A DNA stretch of 14,258 bases from Pseudomonadota bacterium (GTDB taxonomy: Bacteria > Pseudomonadota > Gammaproteobacteria > Burkholderiales > Burkholderiaceae_C), in NCBI GenBank assembly GCA_023410975.1, contig JAEYPG010000210.1:1-14258 (forward strand), in the 5' to 3' direction. Shown piece after piece: positions 5,447-14,075 of this stretch; the stretch's first letter is position 1; each line of letters starts with the position of its first letter. Made by a program: the position numbers and the translations under genes. The notes under the pieces are model-generated. The model was not told the origin of the DNA and searched no databases. It saw only the letters and a list, made by a program, of their open reading frames with translations.

Positions 5447-7684
5447 ATGCCGCGCAGGTTCAGTGTGCGTTCCTGGCTGGTACTCCTGGCGATGTCGGTG
5501 CTGCTGCCCACGCTGCTGGCAGCGGTGGCGAGCATCGCGTACTTCTATCGCCAGGAGAGGCAGTCGTTTGAAGAGCGGGTGCTGGAAACGGCCCGGGCCA
5601 TGTCCATGGTGGTGGACCGCGAGCTTGCACGGCGCGAGGCGATGGTCAAGACGCTGGCCAAGTCGCCCACGCTGGCGCAGGACGATCTCGAGGCCTTCCA
5701 CCTCTACGCTCGGGAAGTCGCCCCGCAGCCCGACATGGTGGTGGTGCTCAGCGACCTCTCGGGCCAGCAACTGCTCAATACCCGGCGGACCTTCGGCGAG
5801 GCACGCTTGCCGCGCACGGTCTTCTCCGAGTTGCGCCGGCAAGCGGACCCGATGGCCACGCTGGTGTCGGACCTGTACTTCGCGCCCTTTGGCGGGCAGT
5901 ACAGCTTCGCGGTGGAGGTGCCCGTCGTCATCAAGGGGCAGCTGCGCTACTACTTGTCCGTGGGTGGCTATGCCAGCTACCTGCAAGGGTTGCTCAAGGA
6001 GCAGCGGTTGCCGGCCAGCTGGATCGGCTCCGTCTTTGACCGCAACGGTTTCATCGTGGCGCGGACCATCAACCCGGAACAGCTGGTGGGCAAGCAGGCG
6101 ACGGCCGACATGCTCCAGCAGCTCACGGCCCGGCAGGAAGGCCGCTTCGAGACGGTGGCCGTCGATGGACGCGCCGTCACGACGGCCTTCAGCAAGGGCA
6201 GCAACCATGGCTGGGGCTTCGCGATCGGTGTTCCCCGTGCCGAAGTCGCGTCATGGTCCGCGAAGGCACTGGCATGGTTTGCCTCGGTGGCCGCGTTGCT
6301 GTCGGTGGGGGCCGTGATCAGTGCCCTGTGGGTGGGCAGGGCGCTCATGCGGCCCGTCATGGCGCTCAAGCAGGCCGCCCAGGCGCTGGGACAAGGCAGT
6401 GCCGTGGCCTTCAATCCCACGGGCGTGATCGAGATCGACGAGACCGGTGCAGCCATGTCGGATGCCGCAGCGTCCATCCGCAACGCCCACGCGTTGACGC
6501 AGCGCCGCATCAGCGAGGCGCTGGAGCAGGCGCAGCAGGCGCACAAGGCCATGGTCCAGGGCCAGCGCCTGGAGGCCGTTGCGCACCTCACCGGTGGCGT
6601 GGCCCACGACTTCAACAACCTGCTGATGGTCATCGGCACCAACGCGCACATCCTGCGCCACAAGGGACTGCCGCCTGCGCTGGAGCCCTGCCTCTCCAGG
6701 ATCGAGCGCTCGGTGTCGGCCGGCACCAAGCTCACCCGCCAGTTGCTGACCTTCTCGCGCCGCCAGCCGATGCGCCCGGAAATCATCGATCTGTGCGAGC
6801 AGCTCGGTCCGCTCTCGGAGCTGATGCGCTCGGCCCTGCACAGCAGGATCGAGCTCAAGAGCGAGATCGAGTTGGCACCACTGCACATCGAGGTTGATCC
6901 GAACGAATTGGAGCTCGCGCTGGTCAACCTGGCGGTCAACGCCCGGGATGCGATGCCCGATGGCGGCGAGCTGCACCTCACGGCGCGCCGCGCGAATGCC
7001 AACGAGGTGGGCGCCTCGGGTGCCGGCCACGCGGTCCTGGAGGTCCGTGATACTGGGGGCGGCATTGCGCCTGACGTGGTCGACAAGGTGTTCGAGCCGT
7101 TCTTCACCACCAAGCCGGTGGGCCATGGCACGGGCCTGGGCCTGAGCCAGGTCTACGGCCTGTGTGCGCAGTCGGGAGGGACCGCCACGATCGAGAGCGA
7201 GCTGGGCCGCGGGACCACGGTCCGGTTGTACTTCCCCTTGTCCCGCAAGCCGCTATCGGCTGCCGGACCACCCAGCACCGCGACCGGCATCACGGCCATC
7301 GACGCTCGCGTGCTGCTCGTGGAGGACAACGAGGACCTGGCCCAGGCGGCGGCTGACGTCCTGGTAGCTGCAGGCTGCCAGGTGGAGCAGGCAAGAACGG
7401 CCGACGATGCCATGACGGCACTGGAGGGCAGGGGGCCTTTTGACGTCGTTCTCAGCGACATCCGCATGCCCGGGTCCATGGACGGCATCGCTCTGGCGCG
7501 CAGAATCGCCCAGCGCGGCAGCCCGACGGGCGTGATCCTGATGACCGGGTTCAGCGCGGAGCTGCAGAAGGCCAGGGACCTGGGTTTGCTGGTGCTGCCC
7601 AAGCCGTGCCCGGCTGAAGACCTCCTGGCGCGGGTCCATGCAGTGGCGGCCAAGGCGGCTGGCTCGCGTACCCATGACAACTGA
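5447..7684 (+). CDS. Membrane hybrid histidine kinase (Cache-HAMP-HisKA-HATPase-REC)
   Basis: This 745-residue sensor kinase autophosphorylates a histidine and carries its own receiver. A basic start and membrane helix (about 9-33) lead into a periplasmic dCache-like sensor (about 35-270). That sensor includes FDRNGFIVARTINPEQLVGK and ends in GWGFAIGVPRAEV. A second membrane helix (about 272-297) precedes a HAMP-like segment (RALMRPVMALKQAAQAL) and a coiled coil. The H-box is LTGGVAHDFNNLL with phosphoacceptor His387. The ATPase domain has the N-box (LVNLAVNARDAMPDGG, about 491-506), G1 DTGGGI (about 535), F-box FEPFFTTK (about 549) and G2 GTGLGL (about 562). The receiver (about 619-735) has LLVEDNED, phosphoacceptor Asp671 (SDIRMPG), MTGFSA and Lys719. 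GGAG precedes the ATG by seven bases. The next kinase starts 15 bases after its stop, so the two are probably co-transcribed. Confidence 0.95.
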   Translation: MPRRFSVRSWLVLLAMSVLLPTLLAAVASIAYFYRQERQSFEERVLETARAMSMVVDRELARREAMVKTLAKSPTLAQDDLEAFHLYAREVAPQPDMVVVLSDLSGQQLLNTRRTFGEARLPRTVFSELRRQADPMATLVSDLYFAPFGGQYSFAVEVPVVIKGQLRYYLSVGGYASYLQGLLKEQRLPASWIGSVFDRNGFIVARTINPEQLVGKQATADMLQQLTARQEGRFETVAVDGRAVTTAFSKGSNHGWGFAIGVPRAEVASWSAKALAWFASVAALLSVGAVISALWVGRALMRPVMALKQAAQALGQGSAVAFNPTGVIEIDETGAAMSDAAASIRNAHALTQRRISEALEQAQQAHKAMVQGQRLEAVAHLTGGVAHDFNNLLMVIGTNAHILRHKGLPPALEPCLSRIERSVSAGTKLTRQLLTFSRRQPMRPEIIDLCEQLGPLSELMRSALHSRIELKSEIELAPLHIEVDPNELELALVNLAVNARDAMPDGGELHLTARRANANEVGASGAGHAVLEVRDTGGGIAPDVVDKVFEPFFTTKPVGHGTGLGLSQVYGLCAQSGGTATIESELGRGTTVRLYFPLSRKPLSAAGPPSTATGITAIDARVLLVEDNEDLAQAAADVLVAAGCQVEQARTADDAMTALEGRGPFDVVLSDIRMPGSMDGIALARRIAQRGSPTGVILMTGFSAELQKARDLGLLVLPKPCPAEDLLARVHAVAAKAAGSRTHDN

Positions 7685-7699
7685 TTCCAGGCGCTCTCC

Positions 7700-9745
7700 A
7701 TGACACCGCAGGAACTCTCGGCAGCCACGGGGCTGTCGCAGCAGCAGCTCGGCGAGCTTCAGGCGCTGGCAGCGGGCCGGGTGCTGCTGGTCGCGTTCGA
7801 GCGGCTGCATGCCGGCCAGGAGCGTCCGAGCGCGCCGCACAGCGAGGCCGAGGAGCGATTTCGCGCCATGGCCGACAACGCGCCGGTGCTCGTGTGGCAG
7901 GCGGACGCGCAGGGCGCCGTGTTCATGAACACCCAGTACACGTGCTTCCTGGGCCGGCCGCAGCAGCAGCTGCTAGGCATGGGCTGGACCGAGGCGCTGC
8001 ACCCCGAGGATGCCGACGGCTACGTCAGCGCCTACTTGGACGCCTTCAAGCAGCGTCAGCGCTTCGAGGCACAGTTCCGCTTTCGCCGCTTCGATGGCGA
8101 GTACCGCTGGCTCAAGAGCATCGGCGAGCCGTACTACGAGGCCGACGGGCGGTTCGTGGGCTACATCGGCTCGTCCTTCGACATCGCCGACGTCAAGCAG
8201 GCGCAGGAGGTCCTGCGTCAGAGCCAGTTGTGGTTCGAGCGGCTGGCCGACACGGCGCCAACCATCGTGTGGGTGACCGATCCCGGCGGCCGCTGCACCT
8301 TCTTGTCGCGGCGCTGGCACGAGTTCACCGGCCAGTCGCCGCAGCATGCGCTGGGCTTTGGCTGGCTCGATGCCGTACACCCCCAGGACCGGCCGGCCGC
8401 GGATGCCCGGTTCCGCGACGCCTTGGCGCAGCGTGGGGCCTTCGAGCTGGACTACCGGCTGCGCCGTGCAGACGGCAGCTGGCGCTGGTGCATCGACATG
8501 GGCGTGCCGCGCATCGGCACGGACGGCGTCTTCCTGGGCCATGTCGGCAACGTCATCGACATCACCGAGCGCAAGCTCGCAGAGCTCACCAACGCGGACC
8601 TGAGCCGGGCGCTGCAGGGCGTGGACCAGCGCAAGAACCAGTTCCTCGCTACGCTGGCCCACGAGTTGCGCAACCCGCTGACGCCGCTGCGCACCGGGCT
8701 GCACATCGTGCGCACGGCGCCGGGTTCCGAGACCGCGGGAAAGGTGCTGCAGATCATGGAGCGCCAGGTCGAACATCTGGTGCGGCTCATCGACGACCTC
8801 ATGGACGTCTCGCGCATCGCGCGCCAGCGGCTGGAGCTGCGCCGCAGGCGCCTGGATCTGCGCACCGTCGTCGACTCGGCCGCCGAGGCCAATGCCGGCG
8901 TCTTCGAGGCGCGCGGGCAGACGCTGAGCGTGAGCTGCGCGCCACAGCCCCTGTGGGTCGAAGCCGACGACGTGCGCGTTGCCCAGGTCGTGAGCAACCT
9001 GCTCGTCAACGCGTCAAAGTACTCGCCTACCGGGTCCGAGGTGGAACTGTCGCTGCAGTGCGCAGCCGGCAGCGCCCTCATCAAGGTCAAGGACAAGGGC
9101 ATCGGCATTGCGCCGCAGCACCTGGAGGCCGTCTTTGACATGTTCGCCTCGCTCGACCAGCAAGGCGGCCGCATCCAGAGCGGGCTCGGCATCGGGCTGG
9201 CGCTCACGCGGCGCCTGGTGGAAATGCACGGTGGCCGCGTCTGGGCCGAGAGCGCGGGCCAGGACCAGGGTTCGAGTTTCTTTGTGGAGCTGCCGCTGGC
9301 GCAGCTGCAGTCGCCGGATGCCGGCCCCGACCCGGAAGCAAAGGACGGCAGAACGCCGTCGGCGCCGCCACGGCGTGTCCTGATCACCGACGACAACGTC
9401 GATGCAGCGCAGACGCTGGCCACCGCACTGGCCATGGCCGGGCACGAGGTGCGCACCGCCAGTGACGGCGAGGGTGCCCTGCAGGCGGCAGCCTCCTTTC
9501 TTCCGGAAGTCGTCGTGCTGGACATCGGCATGCCGGGCCTGAGCGGCTACGACGTCGCGCGCCGCCTGCGCCAGGAGCCGTCGCTGTCCAAGGCATACCT
9601 GGTGGCGCTCACCGGCTGGGGCAGCTGGGAGGACCAGCAGCGCGCCCTGGAGGCGGGCTTCGACGTCCACGTTACCAAGCCGGCCAGCGCCGAGCACATC
9701 GAGCATCTGATCACAGCGGCAGCGAACCGCGAGACTGCGTCCTGA
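7700..9745 (+). CDS. Soluble hybrid histidine kinase (PAS-PAS-HisKA-HATPase-REC)
   Basis: The 681-residue product has no signal peptide or membrane helix, so it should sense an internal signal. After a helical N-terminus (1-50) come two PAS/PAC modules: about 51-165 (MADNAPVLVWQADAQG to FDIADVKQAQEVL) and about 172-297 (APTIVWVTDPGGR to VIDITERKLAEL). No haem- or flavin-binding signature is obvious. The HisKA box is LATLAHELRNPLTPL with His321. The ATPase domain has the N-box NLLVNASKYSP (about 432), G1 DKGIGI (about 464) and G2 GLGIGLAL (about 494). The C-terminal receiver (about 557-675) has ITDDNVDAA, Asp608 (VLDIGMPGLSGYD), ALTG and VTKPAS. No output domain follows. The start has only a weak ribosome binding site (CCAGG), and the 15-base gap to the upstream kinase suggests one operon and possible crosstalk. 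Confidence 0.95.
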   Translation: MTPQELSAATGLSQQQLGELQALAAGRVLLVAFERLHAGQERPSAPHSEAEERFRAMADNAPVLVWQADAQGAVFMNTQYTCFLGRPQQQLLGMGWTEALHPEDADGYVSAYLDAFKQRQRFEAQFRFRRFDGEYRWLKSIGEPYYEADGRFVGYIGSSFDIADVKQAQEVLRQSQLWFERLADTAPTIVWVTDPGGRCTFLSRRWHEFTGQSPQHALGFGWLDAVHPQDRPAADARFRDALAQRGAFELDYRLRRADGSWRWCIDMGVPRIGTDGVFLGHVGNVIDITERKLAELTNADLSRALQGVDQRKNQFLATLAHELRNPLTPLRTGLHIVRTAPGSETAGKVLQIMERQVEHLVRLIDDLMDVSRIARQRLELRRRRLDLRTVVDSAAEANAGVFEARGQTLSVSCAPQPLWVEADDVRVAQVVSNLLVNASKYSPTGSEVELSLQCAAGSALIKVKDKGIGIAPQHLEAVFDMFASLDQQGGRIQSGLGIGLALTRRLVEMHGGRVWAESAGQDQGSSFFVELPLAQLQSPDAGPDPEAKDGRTPSAPPRRVLITDDNVDAAQTLATALAMAGHEVRTASDGEGALQAAASFLPEVVVLDIGMPGLSGYDVARRLRQEPSLSKAYLVALTGWGSWEDQQRALEAGFDVHVTKPASAEHIEHLITAAANRETAS

Positions 9746-10105
9746 GCAGATCAGACCGCCCGGGCGTTGCCAGACGCGGTGCATGGTGAAAGCGCCGCTG
9801 CCGGCCCGCAGTGGCTTGGTGGTTGCCCGGCTCCCGGCAAGTGCACCGGCCCATCGCATCTTTCCCCGGGGAACTGCCGGCTGGCCCCGGTACTGCGGCA
9901 TTCAAGGGTCCGGCACATTGCGGTGTCATGGAGGCTTACCTATGGCTGCGCGCGGGGCAGGTGCTTCCTGGAAAGGGGCACTGCCCGCTGCAATTGCTGG
10001 GACGCCGTGTAACTGGCGGCAGTTGCGCTGTGCATCAGCGACACCGTGAGGGCCTCAGGCCCGAGGCCGGCGACCCTTGTCACTGGCGATCTTTGGAGTA
10101 GCAGC
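9746..10105. other. Intergenic region with a small hairpin before the next gene
   Basis: No supported gene is present; the short open frames lack ribosome binding sites and look like GC-rich noise. CGCCCGGGCG (9757-9766) is a ten-base palindrome just after the kinase operon but has no T-run. GGCCTC/GAGGCC (10051-10056 with 10063-10068) forms a six-pair hairpin about 38 bases before the following ATG. No clear promoter was found. Confidence 0.4.
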
Positions 10106-10591
10106 ATGCCGAACACCCTGGGACCCTGCATCGGCAACCGCATCGCTGCCCGCCACGAGGTGGTGCCCAAGCCGCACCTGCGTGAGCGTCTGGCACTGGC
10201 GTCCTGCCGCAGCACGGCGCTGGGACACGTTGCCACCGGGCCGGCTGGGCGGCTGTCGTTCGTGCCGAACTACATCCTGGAGCCGCGTACCCACGGCGCC
10301 TCTCCCGCCGCACCGCCCCTCGCTTTCCTGCCCGGCACCTGCGTACGCGTGACCACCTCGGTGGCGCAGTTGCTGCAGCAGGACGTCTGCCGGCTCGATG
10401 CCGGTGAAGCCGAGGCCGTGGCCGGCCGCGAAGGCGTGGTGCAGGCGCACTCGGTGTGCAACGAGTTGGGCTTGGTGGCGGTGGAACTGGACGGCTTGCG
10501 CTGGGCGTTCATGCCCCAATACCTGACGCAGTGCGGGCCTGCTGAAGACGGTGCTGCCAGGCGCATTGATCCGCTGCAGGCTGGCTGCTAG
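10106..10591 (+). CDS. Hypothetical protein, 161 residues
   Basis: The ATG at 10106 has a good ribosome binding site (GGAG, seven bases upstream), and codon third positions are strongly G/C throughout, so this is probably a real gene. The product is soluble, with no signal peptide or membrane helix. It has several scattered cysteines (including residues 8, 34, 78, 94, 117) that do not form a zinc-binding pattern I recognise. The best-defined segment is near the end: LVAVELDGLRWAFMPQYLTQ. The frame is open back to 10046, but the ribosome binding site fixes the start. A 220-residue opposing frame (10055-10717) is its shadow. It stands alone between two kinase genes; function unknown. Confidence 0.65.
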   Translation: MPNTLGPCIGNRIAARHEVVPKPHLRERLALASCRSTALGHVATGPAGRLSFVPNYILEPRTHGASPAAPPLAFLPGTCVRVTTSVAQLLQQDVCRLDAGEAEAVAGREGVVQAHSVCNELGLVAVELDGLRWAFMPQYLTQCGPAEDGAARRIDPLQAGC

Positions 10592-10634
10592 GGCGGTGGG
10601 GCGCTCTATTGTCGCAGGCCACTTGCTGATGGGT

Positions 10635-10669
10635 CCCGGCTGCGAACCGGGCACGCGGCACAGGTGCCG
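10635..10669. repeat. Two adjacent hairpins after the hypothetical gene
   Basis: CCCGG/CCGGG (10635-10639 with 10647-10651) is followed by CGGCAC/GTGCCG (10656-10661 with 10664-10669, two-base loop). They begin 43 bases after the stop codon. No T-run follows, so they may slow polymerase or protect the messenger end rather than act as an intrinsic terminator. The rest of the gap to 10921 holds no supported gene. Confidence 0.4.
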
Positions 10670-10921
10670 TGTCCGCCACGCAGACCACACAAAGGCGCCG
10701 CGATGTCCGCTGCGCAATTCCGGTGCCGATCGCTGTCCGATGGGTGGTATGCCGATCTCAAGCAGTGACCTGGCTGCCGCCGGGAAACCGCACGAGGCAG
10801 GGGCCTAGAAACCAGAGGCCGCGGCGCCAGAGCTGGCCGGACACGGCCGCGAGCGGCTGATGTGGGCCGAGCCGGCCGCGTCTGCATTGGCCTGGCGCCT
10901 CGCGGCCATACCATCGATGCA

Positions 10922-13258
10922 ATGACCAAGCCTAAAGAGACGATCTCGGTACATGGGTCCGGCGTGGCACAGCCCGCAATGCTGGCACCCACCATGCTCG
11001 CGCTGTTCAGCAACGGACATGACGAGCTGTTCCGGCGCTTCATGGACAGCGTCCACGACTACGCCATCTTCCTGCTGACGCCCGAAGGGCAGATCGCTTC
11101 CTGGAACGTGGGCGCCGAGCGCATCAAGGGCTACCGCGCCGACGAGATCATCGGCCAGCATTTTCCGTCTTCTACCCGCAGGAGGCGCTTGAGCGCGACT
11201 TGCCCGCGCAGGCGCTTTGCACGGCCGCGCAGCAAGGCCAGTGGCGCGACGAGGGCTGGCGACTGCGCAAGGACGGCAGCCGTTTCTGGGCCAGCGTGCT
11301 GATCTCGCCGCTGCTGGGCGTCAACGGCGAGGTGCTGGGCTTCTCCAAGGTCACGCGCGACATGACGCAAAGGCGCGAGGGCGAGCAGCGCCTGGTGGAG
11401 AGCGAGCGCAACCTGCGGCTGCTGGTGGAGACGGTGCAGGACTACGCCATCTTCTCGCTGGACTGCCACGGCGTCATCACGAGCTGGAATCGCGGCGCGC
11501 AGCGCATCAAGGGGTACACGGCCCAGGAGGCCATCGGCAAGCATTTCTCGGTGTTCTATGAGCCGCCGGAGGTGGCGCGCGGCTGGCCGCAGGAAGAGCT
11601 GGCGCGCGCCACGGAAAGAGGCCGGTTCGAGGACGAAGGCTGGCGGGTACGCAAGGACGGCACTCGCTTCTGGGCCAACGTCGTTATCACCGCCATCAAG
11701 GACGAGCAGGGCCAGCTGCTGGGCTTCTCGAAGGTCACCCGGGACCTGACCGAGCGGCGCCGCCACGAGCAGCAGCTGCGCGAGCGCGAGGAGAGCCTGC
11801 GCCTGCTGGTCGAGGGGGTCCGGGATCACGCCATGTTCCTGCTCGATGCCCAGGGGCGGATCAAGGTGTGGAACGCGGGAGGTCAGCGTCTGCTGGGCTA
11901 CGACAGCTCCGAGGTCCTGGAGCGCGACGCCTCGATGTTCTACCCGCAGGAGGACCGCCTAGCGGGCAAGCCCCAGGCCGAGCTAGCCTCCGCCCGGAGC
12001 GCCGGGCATCTGCTGGTCGAGGGCTGGCGCCAGCGCGCGGACGGCACCACGTTCTGGGCCGAGGTCACGACGACACGGCTGGACGGCGATGGCGACACGC
12101 CGCGCGGCTTCATCCGCATCGTCCGGGATCTGACCGAGCGCCGCCGCGCCGAGACGCTGGAGATGGAGGGACGGCGGCTGAGCGAGTTCATTGCCGTGCT
12201 CTCGCACGAGCTGCGCAACCCCCTGGCGCCGATCCGCAACGCGGTGGCGATCCTGGACCGGTTCACCAGCGAGCCGCAAGCCCGGTGGTGCCTGGACCTG
12301 CTGGGGCGGCAGATCGCTCACATGAGCCGCCTCGTGGATGACTTGCTCGACGTCAGCCGCATCACCAGCGGCAAGATCCGCCTGGAACCCCGTCGCGCTG
12401 GAGCTCAACACGCTGGTGCGCATGGCCGTCGACACGGCCAGCGCGATGGTCAAGCAGCGTGGACACGCACTGACCGTACGGCTGGCGCCAGCGCCGATCC
12501 AGATCATGGGCGACACCACGCGGCTGACGCAGGTCGTGGCCAACCTGCTCACCAATGCCGCCAAGTACACGCCGCCGCCAGGGCGCATCGACGTCAGCGT
12601 CAGCAACGATGGAGATATCGTCACGCTGCAGGTGTGCGACAACGGCATCGGCATGAGCGAATCCCTGCTGCAGCGGGCCTTCAAGCCTTTCGTGCAGGGT
12701 GTGCGCGCGCTTGACCGGGCCGAAGGCGGCCTGGGTGTCGGCCTGGCTCTGGTCAAGAGCATCGTCGAGCTTCATGGAGGCAGCGTCAGCGCGGCGAGCC
12801 CCGGCATTGGCAAGGGGTCCACCATCACGATCACCTTGCCAGTTCAAAAGCAAACAGCCACACCGGCTTCAATCGCCACGCAAACCATCGTGCCAAGCCC
12901 GCAGCGCGTGCTGGTCGTTGACGACCATCACGATGCCGCCGAAAGCATGGCCATGCTGCTGCGCATGTCGGGCCACGACGTGCAAGTGGCACAAGACGGA
13001 CCCATGGCGCTTGGCATGGCAGCGGCTTTGCGGCCCGATTTCGTCTTGCTCGACATCGGACTTCCTGGGATGGACGGCTACGAGCTGGCACGTCGCATCC
13101 GGGAGTTGCCTGAGCTTGGGCGTGTGCAACTCATTGCCGTCACCGGGCGTGGCCAGGAGGCGGATCGCCAGACGGCCGCGGCTGCAGGGTTCCACTCGTT
13201 CATCACCAAGCCAGTCGATCCGGAGGAACTGGCGCGCCTGCTGACTTCACGGCCCTGA
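10922..13258 (+). pseudogene. Triple-PAS hybrid histidine kinase broken by two frameshifts
   Basis: Three successive frames read as one protein of about 778 residues. The first (10922 on) encodes PAS1 to ADEIIGQHF. The second covers the rest of PAS1, PAS2 (about 169-290), PAS3 (about 297-420) and the HisKA box FIAVLSHELRNPLAPI with His429. The third covers the ATPase domain (NLLTNAAKYTPP, DNGIGM, GLGVGLAL) and a receiver with VVDDHHD, Asp711 (LDIGLPGMDGYE) and ITKPVD. At 11161-11164 a T is missing: PAS2 reads KHFSVFY, and one extra T would restore QHFSVFY in PAS1. At 12388-12391 there is an extra C: CCC would restore IRLEPVALELN. The shifts cancel overall, so the last frame equals the first. 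Without repair, translation ends after PAS1. The ATG at 10922 has no clear ribosome binding site, and a GTG at 10862 is an alternative. No membrane helix is seen. Sequencing error or true mutation cannot be separated here. Confidence 0.88.
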
Positions 13259-13632
13259 GAACCGACTGGCGGCTGACGTAGGGCACCTGCGCCGCAAAGC
13301 CCATGACCGCAATGCGCGTTCCAGCAGACCAAGGTTGAGGCGCAGCCTTTTCACGGCACACCGCCGCCACCGAAATGAAGTCTTTCCAGTGACGGCGGTG
13401 AGCTGCCTCCAACGGCGTCTTGCGCGAGGGCATTCGCGCGGCGCTCTTCCCCTTGCCCCTCAGGCCCTGCTGATAGTGCGACGCACCACCAGTGATTGCA
13501 AGAGCACTGAGGGAAGTTCTCTACCGGATCGTTTACCGTTGCCGCTGCCATTGGACATCTGTCGGTAGCCCTTGTCCTTCGCGGGCGGCGCAGGCAGCAC
13601 ATCCCTCTTGCGGGACAGATGGACGCACCAAG
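13259..13632. other. Intergenic or degraded region without a supported gene
   Basis: Several short frames are open on both strands but none has a ribosome binding site and a believable product. CACCGCCG (13359-13366) and CGGCGGTG (13393-13400) form an inverted repeat with a 26-base loop. Third-position G/C bias is weak around 13490-13570, unlike intact genes in this window, which suggests non-coding or decayed DNA. Confidence 0.4.
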
Positions 13633-13935
13633 TCACGGGCGTCGGTGTGCCCGCCACGCAAGCCCGCCTACCACGGCCAAGCCAGCGATCATCAGCGAGG
13701 GCGTCGCCGGCTCTGGAATCGGCGGGTACGACAGTTCCATGCGATCGATGTAGAGGTCGAAGATCGGGGTGCGGGGGAACAGGCTGATGGTCAGCGACGA
13801 CCCGCCCGTGAATAGGCTCTGCGGGACGACGAGGCCGCGCACGCCGGAGTTGAACATCGTGACGTTGCGCCGGCCCTCGACATCGCCCACCGGTGGACCC
13901 CGCGTGGGATCGTAGAACAGGCCACCCGGGACGGT
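13633..13935 (-). pseudogene. C-terminal remnant of a PEP-CTERM protein
   Basis: Read on the minus strand, the last 27 or so residues form a PEP-CTERM sorting signal: IPEPATPS, a hydrophobic helix (LMIAGLAVVGGLAW) and a basic tail (RAHRRP) before TGA at 13635-13633. Upstream residues (VTMFNSGVRGLVVPQ, GGSSLTISLFP, FDLYIDRMELSYP) look like the beta-rich end of such an exported protein. No signal peptide or domain start can be found. A GTG at 13890 could open an 85-residue frame but has no signal sequence, so the product could not be exported. Around 13936 the coding character changes to a plus-strand kinase fragment, so the 5' part is missing. Confidence 0.7.
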
Positions 13936-13937
13936 TT

Positions 13938-14075
13938 CAGGCAGGGGGCAGCCTGCCGGGCCTCGGACTGGTGCTGGCCGATGCCGTGGTGCGCACTCAC
14001 GGCGGGACGCTGGAGTTGCTCAACGTACAAAGCGGCTTTGCCGTGGATCTGTATTTGACGGGCGCAAACAAATGA
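13938..14075 (+). pseudogene. Histidine kinase ATPase-domain fragment (C-terminal end)
   Basis: The last 46 codons before TGA 14073-14075 read as the end of a HATPase_c domain. They comprise a G2-like glycine box (GLGLVLADAVV), then RTHGGTLELLNVQSG and a closing strand FAVDLYL. These follow the order seen in the intact kinases here (G2 box, HGG, final beta strand). The H-box, N-box and G1 box are absent upstream, and the frame passes back into the shadow of the PEP-CTERM remnant. It is therefore a truncated leftover, not a gene. Confidence 0.6.

Noticed and set aside
5977..7131. 384-codon minus-strand frame
   Set aside because: Lies entirely within the Cache-HAMP kinase gene and has shadow-like composition.
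10055..10717. 220-codon minus-strand frame
   Set aside because: Shadow of the plus-strand gene at 10106, which has a ribosome binding site.
11155..11170. Programmed -1 ribosomal frameshift in the third kinase
   Set aside because: The site lacks a canonical X XXY YYZ slippery heptamer, and a second opposite shift would also be needed further on.
13203..13433. 76-codon minus-strand frame
   Set aside because: Overlaps the receiver end of the third kinase, has no ribosome binding site and no recognisable domain.
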